NCBI GenBank assembly: GCA_049999805.1
Contig: JBNGIO010006130.1
Span: 1 to 22,616 of the forward strand
Direction of reading: 5' to 3'
DNA: 22,616 bases
Origin: Folioceros fuciformis
Lineage: Eukaryota > Anthocerotophyta > Anthocerotopsida > Anthocerotales
A model generated the notes under the pieces. The model searched no databases, was not told the DNA's origin, and saw only the letters and a list, made by a program, of their open reading frames with translations. The position numbers were made by a program, and so were the translations under genes. The stretch's first letter is position 1. Each line of letters opens with the position of its first letter. Of the stretch, positions 8,251-18,015 are shown in pieces.

Positions 8251-8720
8251 CCGCTGGCCGCCATTCCTCGATCCAGTATCCGCTTCCCCAATAAGGTGCG
8301 CACCCTGACTAACTCCTTTGCCTACAAATTTGCCACTAGGGGTGTGCCCTTGAAAACTTCTTCCCATCCAGGGAAGGGGTCCACCATCGAGGTCAGCCCT
8401 AACTTTTCTGAGACACCCGCAGCCACATCAGCGGGCTTCTCTATCGCCAGCGGTGCCTCTGCAGCTAAGTCCGTAAAGGGTTTGACTGCTGGGTTCCCAT
8501 TGGCCTGGCCATTCCTACAACGCAAGATTCGCCTTGGACTTGGTGACGCGCCTCCGCCTTCCTCTTCCTCGCAGGAGTTTTCCTGCTGCTTCAAGCCTTC
8601 CACTTCCTACTGACAGTGGCCTCCTCTTCCGAACTGCCTGTTGCTCTAGATTCTCAGCTGCTGGACTCCGGCTCTAGCTCTTCTTTGGGCTCGTTCAACT
8701 TCCATTTAATTCCCTAATAG
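8250..8720 (-). pseudogene. Charged C-terminal part of an element-encoded protein, frameshifted
   Basis: On the minus strand, peptides rich in Glu, Lys and Ser appear in two frames. One frame gives EPKEELEPESSS, then SSEEEATVSRKWKA and TPARKRKAEARHQ, a basic segment like a nuclear-localisation signal. The other, open at 8603-8322 (93 codons), gives EEEEGGGASPSPRR and then FPGWEEVFKGTPLVANL. It lies downstream of, and on the same strand as, the transposon-like ORF at 8878-9312, so it may be the tail of the same protein. I do not recognise a domain. Confidence 0.4.
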
Positions 8721-8877
8721 GTCGCCACATGTGCAGGGAAGTTGTAATATCCAGCTCTAGCAAGCAATTAATATGTGAGTACAAGCATAAGAGAAAGGGG
8801 GAAATTAGAGATGGTCGAGGAGTGGGGGAGGTCAGATTTTGCCTCTCCTCTCTCAGCCTGTCAAAAATAATTCTTCC

Positions 8878-9312
8878 CTAGTCGATTCTGCTTCCCTTGA
8901 CCACCTCATGCAAAAACAATAGCATGTGGTCAGACAAATAATCCTGCTTATTGTGCTGCAGGAAGCAGTATAGCCATTTGGCCAGGCCCATAAACTGAGC
9001 GGGTACCATCTCTCGCGTTAACCAACCATTGGCCTCTCGCCCCGTGCCTGGCTTGAATAGGATCGTTGCTACTGCTGCCGTGTTCCGCTTTCGGAGGGAC
9101 TCGATCACAATCCCTCTAGCTTCCCCCTCACTACGCCCATACTCCGCCTTGATCAGGTCTAGGTCCCAGTCCTGCAACCGGTCCCTGATTCCGCCCATCG
9201 GCGCCTTGGCCCTCAGCTGTCGAGCACATTCCTCCACCAAGCCCGGGTTCGCGTAGTTCCAGCACTTGGTCATGAACCCGAGACCCAGATTTTTCACCAG
9301 GTCCCCTGCCTA
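8878..9312 (-). pseudogene. Transposon-like protein, longest copy (copy 2 of 3)
   Basis: The minus-strand frame is open from the stop at 9310-9312 to 8878; the first ATG is at 9271-9273. The N-terminal part contains CWNYANPGLVEECARQL, a W.YA-GLV-EC/EFY-type motif. It is followed by AEYGRSEGEARG, then NGWLTREM, an AKWLYCFL helix and HMLLFLHEVV. This order fits the general layout of the PF20167-type plant transposon domain, in which a LV-EFY-NL motif is followed by a distal L-P-W-F and S-x-V-R-LLY block. The assignment is by pattern only. The frame starts abruptly after the stop, with related peptide upstream in the same frame, so the gene is probably interrupted. Same-family copies lie at 6016-6258 (+) and 13348-13847 (-). 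Confidence 0.5.
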
Positions 9313-9415
9313 GACTCTCTAGTGGTCCATGTTTGGCTAGAAGGCAATCTCAACTTGCGCTATGGGCTGTGGTGCTCCTGCAAAAGCTAATCGTCGTTAG
9401 TGCAACCGTTGCTCA

Positions 9416-9655
9416 TGTAGGGTTATTAAAGCCCAATGTGCTTAGCCTAATGTGTTTAGTCTAAGATTAGTGTCTAGTTAAGTATCATTTTTTTAGATTA
9501 GCTTAAGCTAATCTTTAGGAAGCTTCTTCCACATCTTCCTATGAGCTTCTTGTGAAGATTCCTTGGGAGCTCTTCTAGAGGGTATAAATACCCTCTTGAG
9601 CTCCCTTGCAATATTGAGATAGAGTGTGAGAGACCTTGCTTTCTCCTCTCCTCCT
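9416..9655 (+). repeat. LTR-like repeat with TATA box and palindromes (copy A)
   Basis: It starts TGTAGGGTTATTAAAGCCCA and shares most of its sequence with 18983-19202. Shared landmarks are the GCTTAAGCTAATCT palindrome, GAGCTCTTCTAGAGGGTATA, and the pyrimidine run CTCCTCTCCTCC at the end. GGTATAAATACCC (about 9581-9593) is a good TATA box inside a larger inverted repeat bounded by GAGCTC on both sides. A perfect 20-bp palindrome lies at 9495-9514. The TG start and internal promoter suggest an LTR or solo LTR. The true 3' edge and target-site duplication were not found. Confidence 0.6.
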
Positions 9656-10324
9656 TCTTCATGTGGCTCCCCTCCTCCTTTATCATGTTGCTCCCCTAGC
9701 GATCCGTCAGCTCACACTTCTCAGGTTGCTTGGGCAACGCCGCCACTACCTCAGCATGTTCCTCATAGCCTCGCATACTCCGGAGCCTCTCAGGATATTG
9801 CTGCTGTCGCCGCGTCCGCTGTCTCCTCGATGGTCGCCGCACTCAGCTTGTACTCCTACGCTTTGGTCTGTCCAGAACCCACTTCCCAACACTGCTTCAG
9901 TCGTGGTTGTGCTCCACTCCGAAAATACGTCCCCAACACTTGGACTTCCCTTTAGGGTTTCCACCTTTCGGGCCTCGTTCCTGTTTCCACAACTTGTACC
10001 AATTTCCACTACTGGTAGTGTCTTCTACGACCGCTTTCCCCCTTCAGCGGCCATCGTCAGGCTTCGACTTCCTCTTTCAAGACTAAGTCCACAAAAAACC
10101 CGGACTTCCTACTCTTGGCTCGACCTCTAGCTCCTAATCACAAAATGACTCTATGTCTAGGCCCTCCCCCCCCCCCCTCTCTCTCCTGCTCTCCTCCTCC
10201 CCCCTTATCTAGGCTGTTGGAGAATGGTTCAAAGGCCAAGGAACAATGAGCCCACCTGGTCCGAGGACCAATTATTGGTCAAACCAAACCTAAAACCTTA
10301 GCCCACACACAACTAGACTCCTTT
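9656..10324. other. Pyrimidine-rich repeat DNA, no gene seen
   Basis: Overlapping Ser/Pro/Leu-rich frames on the plus strand reflect C/T richness rather than protein coding. A ~14-base C run and CT-rich low-complexity tract lie at about 10166-10205. This may be the continuation of the LTR-like repeat or its leader. Confidence 0.4.
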
Positions 10325-11460
10325 CTACTCCATGCTTACAAAAAAAAACAAAAATTGCTCCAACACACACTTGGACAGGGAGTTTTTAAACATTTGTTCG
10401 TCTACATACTCCTGAAAAATCTCACCCTTTGGATAGGAATCCAGCAGATATAAGACTTTCACAATCAGGAGTCTTTTGGCTGTGAGCTTGAAGAAGTGGT
10501 CCATCCAGGATATGCATTCATGTATGTGGTTGTCTTTTGAACTGCATCTTCTATTCAATTTGGACAACCATGGAGCATTGCAAAGCACCCATTTTTTCAC
10601 ATCCTGGTAGCGGTCCCATCCAATGCAAAATACCTTCCGAAAGATTTTCACACAACACGACACTTTTTGGTCTACTATCACAGCAATTGAAACTTAGCGC
10701 GTTTGATCCGCACATGTCTTCTCCTCAAGGGGTCCTTCTAAGTACAATTCTTGCTCCTCGCTGCCTAACGATAGAAATCGATTACGCAATTGCTTGCAAT
10801 TGCTCGACCCTTCCCAATCTTCAATAGGCAACCATTGCTGCAACAATGTGATTCCCATGTTTGTCGTATTTGTCTTGGAACACATAACTTCTTTGCTCAC
10901 ACTTGCCGATTGAGAACATATGTCCTCTTCTTCGGAGGGCTCGGCTGTTTTAGACTCAAACTCAACAATTTCTACGGAAAGTTGTCTGCTTTAGTGTTTC
11001 CTTCATTCACACTTCTTGGATCACTGGACTCTATCTGAAACATTTCTGGAATCTTGTTTGTACTCCCAAACAACCTTCGCTGACATTGCAATGGATTATC
11101 ATTGGCATCCGTATCAGAGTTACTTCAATCATCAATGTCACCTGAATCACTGCCTATGTCCTTGTCTAGACGTCCTGAGCAATTTGGCCTTGGCCTCGGT
11201 GGTTTCTTCTTGGTCCTAATTGCTTCAACTAGTGTCATATTCACAATGCATCTTCTTAATCTTTCATCCACCAATCCAAGTCCTCTCGGCAGCCTCATAT
11301 TTCTCCGTTCCACACACACAGTGGCCTCCGCCTTCGCTGCTTCTGCTGGATTCTTCAGCCTCTCCACCACGGGACTTTGCAACTACACTTGCCCTCCAGC
11401 GAGTGTTGCTTCCGCTCCTCTGCGCTAGGCAAAAAAGGAGAACACATTTCGAAATGGCCA
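10325..11460 (-). pseudogene. Unassigned minus-strand gene-like region
   Basis: Three minus-strand open segments follow each other: about 11460-11125, 10900-10694 and 10681-10325. The first includes ERLKNPAEAAKAEATVCVER, a basic KKPPRPRPNCSGRL stretch and an acidic end. The last encodes ~118 residues with WDRYQDVKKWVLC and KRLLIVKVLYLLDSYPKGE. Composition is protein-like and the order is consistent with exons or with one broken ORF. I recognise no family, and the frames differ. A minus-strand acidic/aromatic segment at 11770-11625 (DDYLFAKKLKHFFKSL) could be its upstream part, with a faint resemblance to BESS-type motifs. Low confidence. Confidence 0.3.
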
Positions 11461-11679
11461 CAACTGGTTGCTTTGCTTTCTAGAAATTAGTGACGGCGAT
11501 TTTCAAACGGGCGTATATGCAGTGGAAAGTGCGGTTGGATTTAGCATGATTCATTGCACAACTCCGTAATGAATAGTGGCCGAACATTTGGACCAGGCAA
11601 TATTGCTGAGTACCAAACTGAATTATTTTCCAGATGAAGTGCCTTGTGAAATCTCGTTCATCTTCGTTGCAAACATTGC

Positions 11680-11709
11680 TACTAACGTCTTTTCATATTT
11701 GCAATGTAG
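11680..11709 (+). promoter_or_regulatory. Candidate plant 3' splice site with perfect branch point
   Basis: TACTAAC at 11680-11686 is followed by a pyrimidine-rich stretch and TTTGCAATGTAG, with AG at 11708-11709. The branch adenine lies about 24 bases from the AG, an ideal distance. The protein-like frame that starts immediately afterwards supports a real acceptor. Confidence 0.55.
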
Positions 11710-13260
11710 GGATTTGAAGAAGTGCTTCAGTTTCTTTGCAAAGAGATAGTCGTCGGCATCGTCATGACAAAGATGGCTGATGAAGCTCAGTTGGACAAAT
11801 CCCCGATGGAGGATGTCCCTGTCCCTGATGTCCGTCATTGGCAGTTCGCTACCACTTCACAGGAGCCCTCATCAGTGGCAGGGCTGGACAACCGGTATAT
11901 AGGAGAGTCGATGGAAATCGATACAGACAGATATCAAGCGGGAGGAGATGACGATTTGTTCAATGATGCAAATAGTGGTGAGCATGTAGATGATAATGAA
12001 GTGGAATGTGAAGAAGTGGCAGATCCGCCCAATATAAATGACGATGATGATATCGTATTTCAAGAAGTCACAAGCGAGGGATCTTTCAAAGAGGGCAACG
12101 GCAAATCTTGTGTTCCACAGTCTCGAGGTCTTGGGGAAGAAAGCTTCATCATCCCGCATGTCAATGTCAGTCGACGACAAAGAGGATGATATTCCCAAAG
12201 ATGTCCACGACGACCTGCAAATGATAGTAGCAGAGTCCCCAAAGCAGCAAAAAGCTCAAGCGAAGGCAAACGTGCCAAGAAAGAAGAAGGTCATGGGTGT
12301 GGAAGAAGAAGCGCAAACCGGACGGGTTATTACAAAGGCAGTTCTTACAGACAGGAATTGAGTGGGACGAACACTACAACATAATGATCCCATCAACATT
12401 GTGAGAGAATCAGCTCATCAAAAACGTTGTATTCCACACACCGAGGAGATGGTCGCCATCAACATGCTGTGGTCCGCTAACTATTTGACAAAACATGCTC
12501 AAATCCGACGTGTCGACAAGTCCTGGGGGAAACATTTGCTAAGTGAGATTAAAAAGGGACTAGTACAGGAAGTAGTCTTGCCGTTATTGTGTATGATAGA
12601 CCCGAAGGAGTGTGCGACGATCGAGAACTTCGACCGTGAGAAGCTGAAGAAGCAGAAGTACACAATGGGCGTACCTCGAGGGATTCATAGCTTCTACGCA
12701 TTCCAAAGATTGTACGCAGAAGACCCAAAGAACTCCCACGATTAGTACATGGAGGCTCATATGTATGCGGGGCTCACGCAGAAGGAAATGCTCTGCCTTG
12801 CAACTGACCACAACATGAAGGCTGACTTTCGGAAAAAAATGTCCTTAATCAAACAAGTGCGCTATATATATGATGAGCTGAAGATTAAATGAGCAGGGAA
12901 CTCTAATCACTATGACATGCAAGTATGATTTGTACAAAATGCCCGACGTCATTGGAGATGCAAGTGATAGGGAAGAGAAGCAACGTCTGGTCGATCAGAA
13001 GACGGCAGTTCTGTGCATCGCTAGTGTGCCCCCCCCCATGTTTGGGAAAGGTCGATGAAGTTTTTAGTCTATGGGAAAGAGGAGAACTACAAGAGCAAGG
13101 GAATAGGAAGAAGGCAAGCGAATGGGGGAAATCGAGGAGAGGGCACACTCTGGAACACAAAATTTTGGGATACGGGACGGGCTTCTATCCTGTCGTGTTG
13201 AGTGCTTTGCCTAGAGTTTGTTACGATTTGTGTTTGCGTTTCTCATTTATGTCTGTTTGA
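11710..13260 (+). pseudogene. Broken gene of unknown function, acidic N-part followed by basic/helical region
   Basis: The reading starts just after the splice acceptor with GFEEVLQFLCKEIV and an acidic stretch (GGDDDLFNDANSG, NINDDDDIVFQEV), open to 12189. Near 12150-12180 the coding signal moves to a second frame, giving SVDDKEDDIPKDVHDD, then QKAQAKANVPRKKK, TEEMVAINMLWSANYL, KSWGKHLLSEIKKGL and GVPRGIHSFYAFQRLY. That frame has a TGA at 12359-12361, a TAG at 12743-12745 and a TGA at 12890. A third frame takes over with YDLYKMPDVIGDASDREEKQ up to a 9-C run at about 13029-13037. A fourth stretch (LGKVDEVFSLWERGELQEQ...) ends at 13260. Continuous protein-like composition across four frame changes indicates one ancestral protein of roughly 450-500 residues, now dead. 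Some changes could be introns. I do not recognise the family; an element-encoded protein is possible. Confidence 0.5.
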
Positions 13261-13296
13261 TTCTTGTTTGGTGTTCCTTGGGCTATGGTACCAGAA

Positions 13297-13315
13297 TCCT
13301 AAACCCTAAACCCTA
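13297..13315. repeat. Interstitial telomere motif
   Basis: CCTAAACCCTAAACCCTA is 2.5 perfect telomere heptamers in the same orientation as the chromosome end, 13 kb away from it. It lies exactly between the end of the broken plus-strand gene (13260) and the truncated transposon-like protein (13348). Confidence 0.85.
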
Positions 13316-13347
13316 TGGGTGGCAACAACCACCTTAGAGAACAACCA

Positions 13348-13847
13348 TCATTTGAGCTCCTTAATCCTCTCAGTCCTCCACCCGTTCTTGGTTCTTGCTA
13401 GCTCTCCTCCCAACAGCAATTCTAGTGCCCCAGATGGTAGGGTGGTGTTGGGTGACCTCCGCCCATCTATGGTTTTATCCAGGATCCCAATATCGTCGCT
13501 CTCCTCTTCCGACCTACCATACACCTCTGTCGGATGCTCCGTATAGTCCAACACCGAGGGTCAGCCCTCGCGTTTCGTTCAGGTAGAGCTTCCAACTCCT
13601 CCTTCGATTGCTGTAGGTTGGTATAGCACTCCTTCACCAAGCCTTCATGAGCATACAACCAGTGTCTGCCATATATCCAGTCAAGTTGGATGTTTGCCCA
13701 AGTCCGTAGGTCTATCAAATCCCTTGAGTTCAGTTGGCCCCCAAAGCAAGAAAAGGACGGAACATTGGTTTGGGGAGAGCTGGCTGCCCTCGTGGGTCCT
13801 CCCCTACTACCGGAACCCACCTGAGTATTGTTGGAGGTCCGCGCCAT
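13348..13847 (-). pseudogene. Transposon-like protein, start-containing copy (copy 3 of 3)
   Basis: An ATG at 13845-13847 opens MARTSNNTQVGSGSRGGP, a low-complexity start typical of gag-like proteins. It continues to HWLYAHEGLVKECYTNLQ, the same motif as in the copy at 8878-9312. A one-base shift near 13555-13570 moves the coding signal to the frame 13554-13348, which contains EVYGRSEEESDDIG and KNGWRTERIKELK, again matching the other copy (AEYGRSEGE, NGWLTREM). The frame ends at 13348, just before the interstitial telomere motif. The distal part of the domain is missing, so this copy is truncated as well as frameshifted. The element family is inferred from the three-way match within this window. 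Confidence 0.55.
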
Positions 13848-14400
13848 AGTTGATAGAAGAAAACCCCAAGAATGTCGGTTGCCCTCCTTTACGCAAGGTT
13901 ATACCCCTACCTCCGTAGGCAATTGCTCCCAGCTTTTGTGCAGCTGATTTCACGTCCCTTGCACGTTTCTCCCTATGGCTCTCACCACAGCAAAGCCCTT
14001 TCTCTCTCTTTGAGTCCGCTTGGTCACAACAAGTAGGTCCCCGGCGTAGGTGTCTTGTCGCACAACTACTTCCTTATTCCTCGCTATGTAGGTAGATGTA
14101 GTTCCCTACGTGGAGGTGAGCACCCTTCGTTGATGGGACACCTTAGGTAGGGACCCCTTTAAATACCCTCTTGTCGTGGGTATACTTCTATATGTAGTAA
14201 CTGCCCTTAATAGATACCCTACATAGGTGTCCCCTTTTCTGTAGGTAGCTTGCCCTTCACAACTATATTTCTTATTTGGGTACTACCTCCCATAGAGATA
14301 TCCTCCCTACGTGGGCATACCTCCCTATAGGTAGCCATCCCAAAGAAGGTAACTTCTTTATAATACTACCCCTTATTATCGCCACTCATCTAACCTACCA
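13848..14400. repeat. Degenerate short repeats built on CTACGTAGG-like boxes
   Basis: Boxes such as CTCCGTAGGCA, GGCGTAGGTGTC, CTATGTAGGTAG, CCTACGTGGAGGTG, CCTACATAGGTGTCC, CTGTAGGTAGC, CCTACGTGGGCATACC and CCTATAGGTAGCC recur every 25-80 bases between ~13905 and 14330. Many are near-palindromic. Spacing is irregular, so this is not a simple tandem array. No protein-like frame exists here. Confidence 0.5.
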
Positions 14401-14590
14401 AACCAAGACCAAACAAAACTGAAAATGTTATAAGCCGCTCGTTACCTACTGCGGGTATTTGCCAAAAACCCGCATTCCACAACTCACCAGCCATCTCTAC
14501 ATAGCCAAATGACAAGTCATTTATCATTTCCAAAGATAAAACTTGTACACGCATGCAAAACTTTAACCCTGTCTTACTACTGAACTGCTT
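14401..14590. other. AT-rich spacer, nothing seen
   Basis: The sequence separates the repeat boxes from the minus-strand pseudogene. No motif, repeat or coding frame stands out. Confidence 0.5.
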
Positions 14591-16012
14591 CTATGCCGCA
14601 GAACCTCCCTCACTGCTACTACTAATCAGTTTCACACTAACATTCTCCGCTGCACCTTCTAAAGCAAACTTCTCTAGCTTAAGTCTTTTGGACCTTCTCT
14701 CAGGAAGGTCCCCAGTCACCACACCCTCACCAACCTTCCATCTAGTGTAGCCCCTTCGGTAAACTTTTCCTCTCCTAGCTTGGTAGCTTAAGCTCCTCCT
14801 AGACGGGTCATGCTTGTGATAGTCCTCGACTCGTCTAGGCCCCTCCGAAATCTTGCACTTGTTCCCCACTCCGCTCTTCACTTGTGGTGACTCGCTCCTC
14901 TTGAGTTACTGGTACCACCTCGTAATAACCTCGTAGGCAACATCCAGCCGAAGTGCCATCTTTCAACAACCCACTCTCGATTCCTCCTGCCAACGTTGCA
15001 AGAAAAGCCCCTACCGAAAACCCGTCTTCATCTCCTGTCTCGTGAGCTGCTGGCGGGTCTCCCTTTTGCGACTCACTCTCCTCTCTAGACTCGTGCCCTG
15101 TCCCCTTCCCGTTTCTTGGCGTTGCTTCAACCCCCTGAACTACAGACGAGACCTTTCTTGCAAATTCGTCCTCGCTCTCTTGCTCACACACCACTGGCAA
15201 CCCTTCCTTCGACAGAATTCCGCCGCCATCGCCCAGCGCCCCTTCTCCCTGCTCGGGATGTGCCGACTCGTCACCCTTTGCCTGTCCCAACCTCGCCGCG
15301 CCAACCTCGTTGGCTCCCTCTAACTGAAGTATCACTGGGTTACCCGTCACCGGAGGCAAAACAGGCGGCCCGCACACATTTGTCACTGTGTCCCTAATCC
15401 TCTCCAGCCTAGGGCTCATGCCACATCTGAGCCTCTCCAACTCTACCTTCTGCTCCTCAAGCTATCGCAGGAGCTGAGCTTTGTGACCCTAGGCGCAATC
15501 GTTGGTCCTACACGACCTTTTGCTGGTTTCTTGCTCCACGCCCTAGAAACTCCCGAACACCCTGCGTGCTCCTTGCCCTTGCCCATCATGGCTACGTCTT
15601 CCCTCACCCTTTCTTCTTCGCAAATTTCTTCCCAAGCACCGGTATGCAGCCTCACGCTCCATCTCCTTAAATTCCTTGTCCAGTACCACGGCGTAGTCTC
15701 TCTCTTTCTTGATCTTTCAACGAAATGAATGAAAAAGTCACCCATAGCTCACTCCGACACTGTGACCTTAGCCACTTTTGTTCCTTGCTAACTTTTTGAA
15801 ATTCTACCTCAATGGCTCTCACCTCAATCTCTATGGTCTTCTTGATCTCCACACCCTCTTCGAGGTCACACTCCCAAACTTTTCTAAAGCACCACAAACT
15901 CCAATAAGGTCGTCTTTTGATCCTATAAGCAAAAATTTAACACGACTTTTGCAACACCGACATACCACCCACACCTACCTACCCCTCTTCTCAAGCAAAA
16001 TGCTCCGCTTCC
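14591..16012 (-). pseudogene. Decayed charged, coiled-coil-like protein of unknown function
   Basis: Minus-strand open segments follow each other. About 15897-15667 gives a Glu/Lys-rich helix (KKTIEIEVRAIEVEFQKVSK). About 15745-15443 continues Arg/Glu-rich. A stop then interrupts LLR-LEEQKVELERLRCG near 15462. The longest frame, 15440-14835 (~200 codons), contains ERIRDTVTNVCGPPVLPP and a long Glu/Gly/Ser-rich acidic part. A shift near 14850 leads to 14881-14591 with a basic RRSKRLKLEKFALEG tail resembling a nuclear-localisation signal. Several stops and shifts show that it is dead. The coiled-coil head, acidic middle and basic tail do not identify a family. It lies upstream, on the same strand, of the transposon-like copy at 13348-13847, so both may be parts of one element type, but I cannot prove it. 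Confidence 0.42.
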
Positions 16013-16621
16013 GAAAGAGGTAAAACTCACGCACAAACTCAACTTCTAATGTGCCAAAACTCAAACAAAAACCATCATCAAACAGATTCTTTTGATAGTA
16101 TCAAGTTTTAAGATATCGATCTGATGATGCTCCGTGCTATGCCATTGCAACGCTTTCCTATGCACTAACGTGTACAAACGTTGATTGACAACACAGAACC
16201 TTTTATTCAATTGTTCAGTTCGCTACAAGCTTCTTTGTTCTATCACACATCGAAAAACACTCAATGTGCCTTAGATCATCAAAATTTCTATGCGAACTAT
16301 CAAAAGAATGTTCGATCATTCTTTCTTCATCCCTATATGCCTACAACATACCATTACTAACTACCTGAATGGTCATTGCTAGACCGTTATCAACTGTCTG
16401 CAAAGTTATCCATCAAAAACCCTACTCTTCAACCATTCCTTCGCGAGAACTTTTGCCTACCAATAGTTTCTTTTGTCCAAACGTAAGTGACTTATCCTTA
16501 ATGCCAACGTGTTTGTCCCAAGCAAACAGCTCTTGCATTTGCGACCTGCACAAAAAGTTCTCACAGATGCAAAACTCTAAACAGACTTTCTAAGCCATGA
16601 CAACCATTACAGAGTCCTGAT
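16013..16621. other. AT-rich intergenic DNA, no gene seen
   Basis: All six frames are broken into short pieces without protein-like composition. No tandem repeats or element ends are evident. Confidence 0.5.
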
Positions 16622-16918
16622 AGATGTGGAAAGGCGGCCCTCGTTCGACTACCACCAGCTCCGACTACTTCAACCCCCACTCCAGCTCCTCGGAAGAAGG
16701 TGGTTGCACTAGTGGCACAGCCCAAGGTGCTCCCCGTCGCTCCAGTTCCACTGCCCATGTCGGAGCCGTCGAAGGACAATGGCCGAGCTGCCCCAACTTC
16801 TCCTTCCATGGCGTCGGCACCCAACGCTCCTCCTTCGAACGGAAGGCGGAGGCTCCATCCGTTCCGGCACCCTCACCCAAACCACGTGCTACCCGAGCGA
16901 TGTGTACAACGGGTCGGA
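16622..16918 (+). pseudogene. Pro/Ala/Ser-rich open frame fragment
   Basis: One plus-strand frame is open for about 98 codons without an early ATG. It is rich in Pro, Thr and Ala (PPAPTTSTPTPAPRKKVVAL, APVPLPMSEPSKDNG). It ends with a TGA where the large tandem duplication begins, so the duplicated DNA may have cut it. Composition resembles disordered linkers of element or structural proteins. No domain is recognisable. Confidence 0.3.
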
Positions 16919-16954
16919 TGATTTCTCTTCGAAGCACTCCACCCCCACGAAGTT

Positions 16955-17113
16955 GCTTTTTTTTCTTCCCAATCTCTCTGTGGTCTCCCCCTCTCTCTCT
17001 GTCTTGCTTGCTTTTTTTTTTTCTTCCCAATATCTCTATGGTCTCCCCCTCTCTCTCTGTCTCACTCGCTTTTTTTTCTTCCCAATCTCTTTGTGGTCTC
17101 CCCCTCTCTCTCC
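16955..17113. repeat. Pyrimidine minisatellite, three ~55-58-bp units (copy 1)
   Basis: TTCTTCCCAATCTCTCTGTG followed by GTCTCCCCCTCTCTCTCTGT and a T-run recurs with CTTCCC at 16965, 17023 and 17078. It is strongly strand-asymmetric (C/T on plus). Long Phe/Ser/Leu frames on plus and GDHREIGKKKK-type frames on minus are products of the repeat, not genes. Confidence 0.85.
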
Positions 17114-17123
17114 TCGACAAACT

Positions 17124-17501
17124 ATGAGGATTGGTTGACTCCTACAACACATCGCACAAGACGAGACCTTGTTACAAAACTTCAATGCAGTTGGGAGTGA
17201 CTCAGATACACTTAGCCATGCTGACATATTTGAAGGATTATTGATAGCAGGCGTTTTGAGCATCTTGAGTAAGTGTCCTCGTATTCTCGAAAGGCTCTTT
17301 TTTCTAGAGGATTGTAGTCCAGAAGTCTTACAAGTACATAACCTTGGATCTTCTGCTGTTTTTTGTGAACGCCATTTTGTTAAGATCTTTGACTTTGAAC
17401 TTAAAGACTTGGGTCTACCCTTCAAGATTTTAACCTTGCCAAAGCTGTTGAAAATCATGAAGGTGTGGTCCCGGAGAACGGAATTTATAGATAGTTTTTA
17501 G
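17124..17501 (+). pseudogene. Unknown short ORF, copy 1 (early stop)
   Basis: From 17139 to the stop at 17499-17501 the frame is open for about 120 codons. It includes NAVGSDSDTLSHADIFEGLL, ILSKCPRILERLFF, EDCSPEVLQVHNLGS, HFVKIFDFELKDLGLPFKI and KLLKIMKVWSRR near the C-terminus. The ATG equivalent to that of copy 2 lies at 17124, but a TGA at 17136-17138 replaces CGA and breaks the frame after four codons. The body is undamaged, unlike copy 2. Hydrophobic/charged patterning suggests a folded helical protein. I do not recognise it; it could be an exon of a host gene or an element protein. Confidence 0.45.
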
Positions 17502-17844
17502 TCTTTCTTAGTGGATTTGTGTCGGTTGAAAAATAAATCGTCGGAGTGTACCTCTGACAGCATACTAGACTTGTTTTCGAAGTAAGAAAACGTCTTTTTC
17601 TCTCGATGTTTTTAACGGACCCAAGGCTTTCGGAGGAAAGCACATGCTACACTTCACTAGATCGACGGACTGACAATAGGTCCGATCTGAATCGGGACTA
17701 GTACTCCGACAACATGCACGTGAAGGGGCGTAACTGTCTCGAGCGATTCATCAGTTCCGGCACTCCCACCCAAGCCACATGCTACCCGGGCGAGGTCTAC
17801 AGCGGGCCGGATGATTTCTCTTCGAAGCAGTCCACCCCCTCGGA

Positions 17845-18006
17845 GTCGCTTTTTTTTCTTCCCAATCTCTCTATGGTCTCCCCCTCTCCCTCTGTCTCGC
17901 TTGCTGTTTTTTTCCTTTACAATCTCTCTGTGGTCTCCCCCTCTCCCTTTGTCTCGCTTGCTTTTTTTTCTTCCCAATCTCTCTGTGGTCTCCCCTTCTC
18001 TCTCCT
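17845..18006. repeat. Pyrimidine minisatellite, three units (copy 2)
   Basis: This is the second copy of the array at 16955-17113, with units beginning near 17850, 17905 and 17960 and each containing CAATCTCTCT and GGTCTCCCC. The internal units differ from copy 1, so the array has evolved separately since duplication. Confidence 0.85.
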
Positions 18007-18015
18007 CGACAAACT

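Noticed and set aside
15042-15397. Overlapping 93-codon plus-strand frames
   Set aside because: They lie antisense to a longer, better-composed minus-strand frame.
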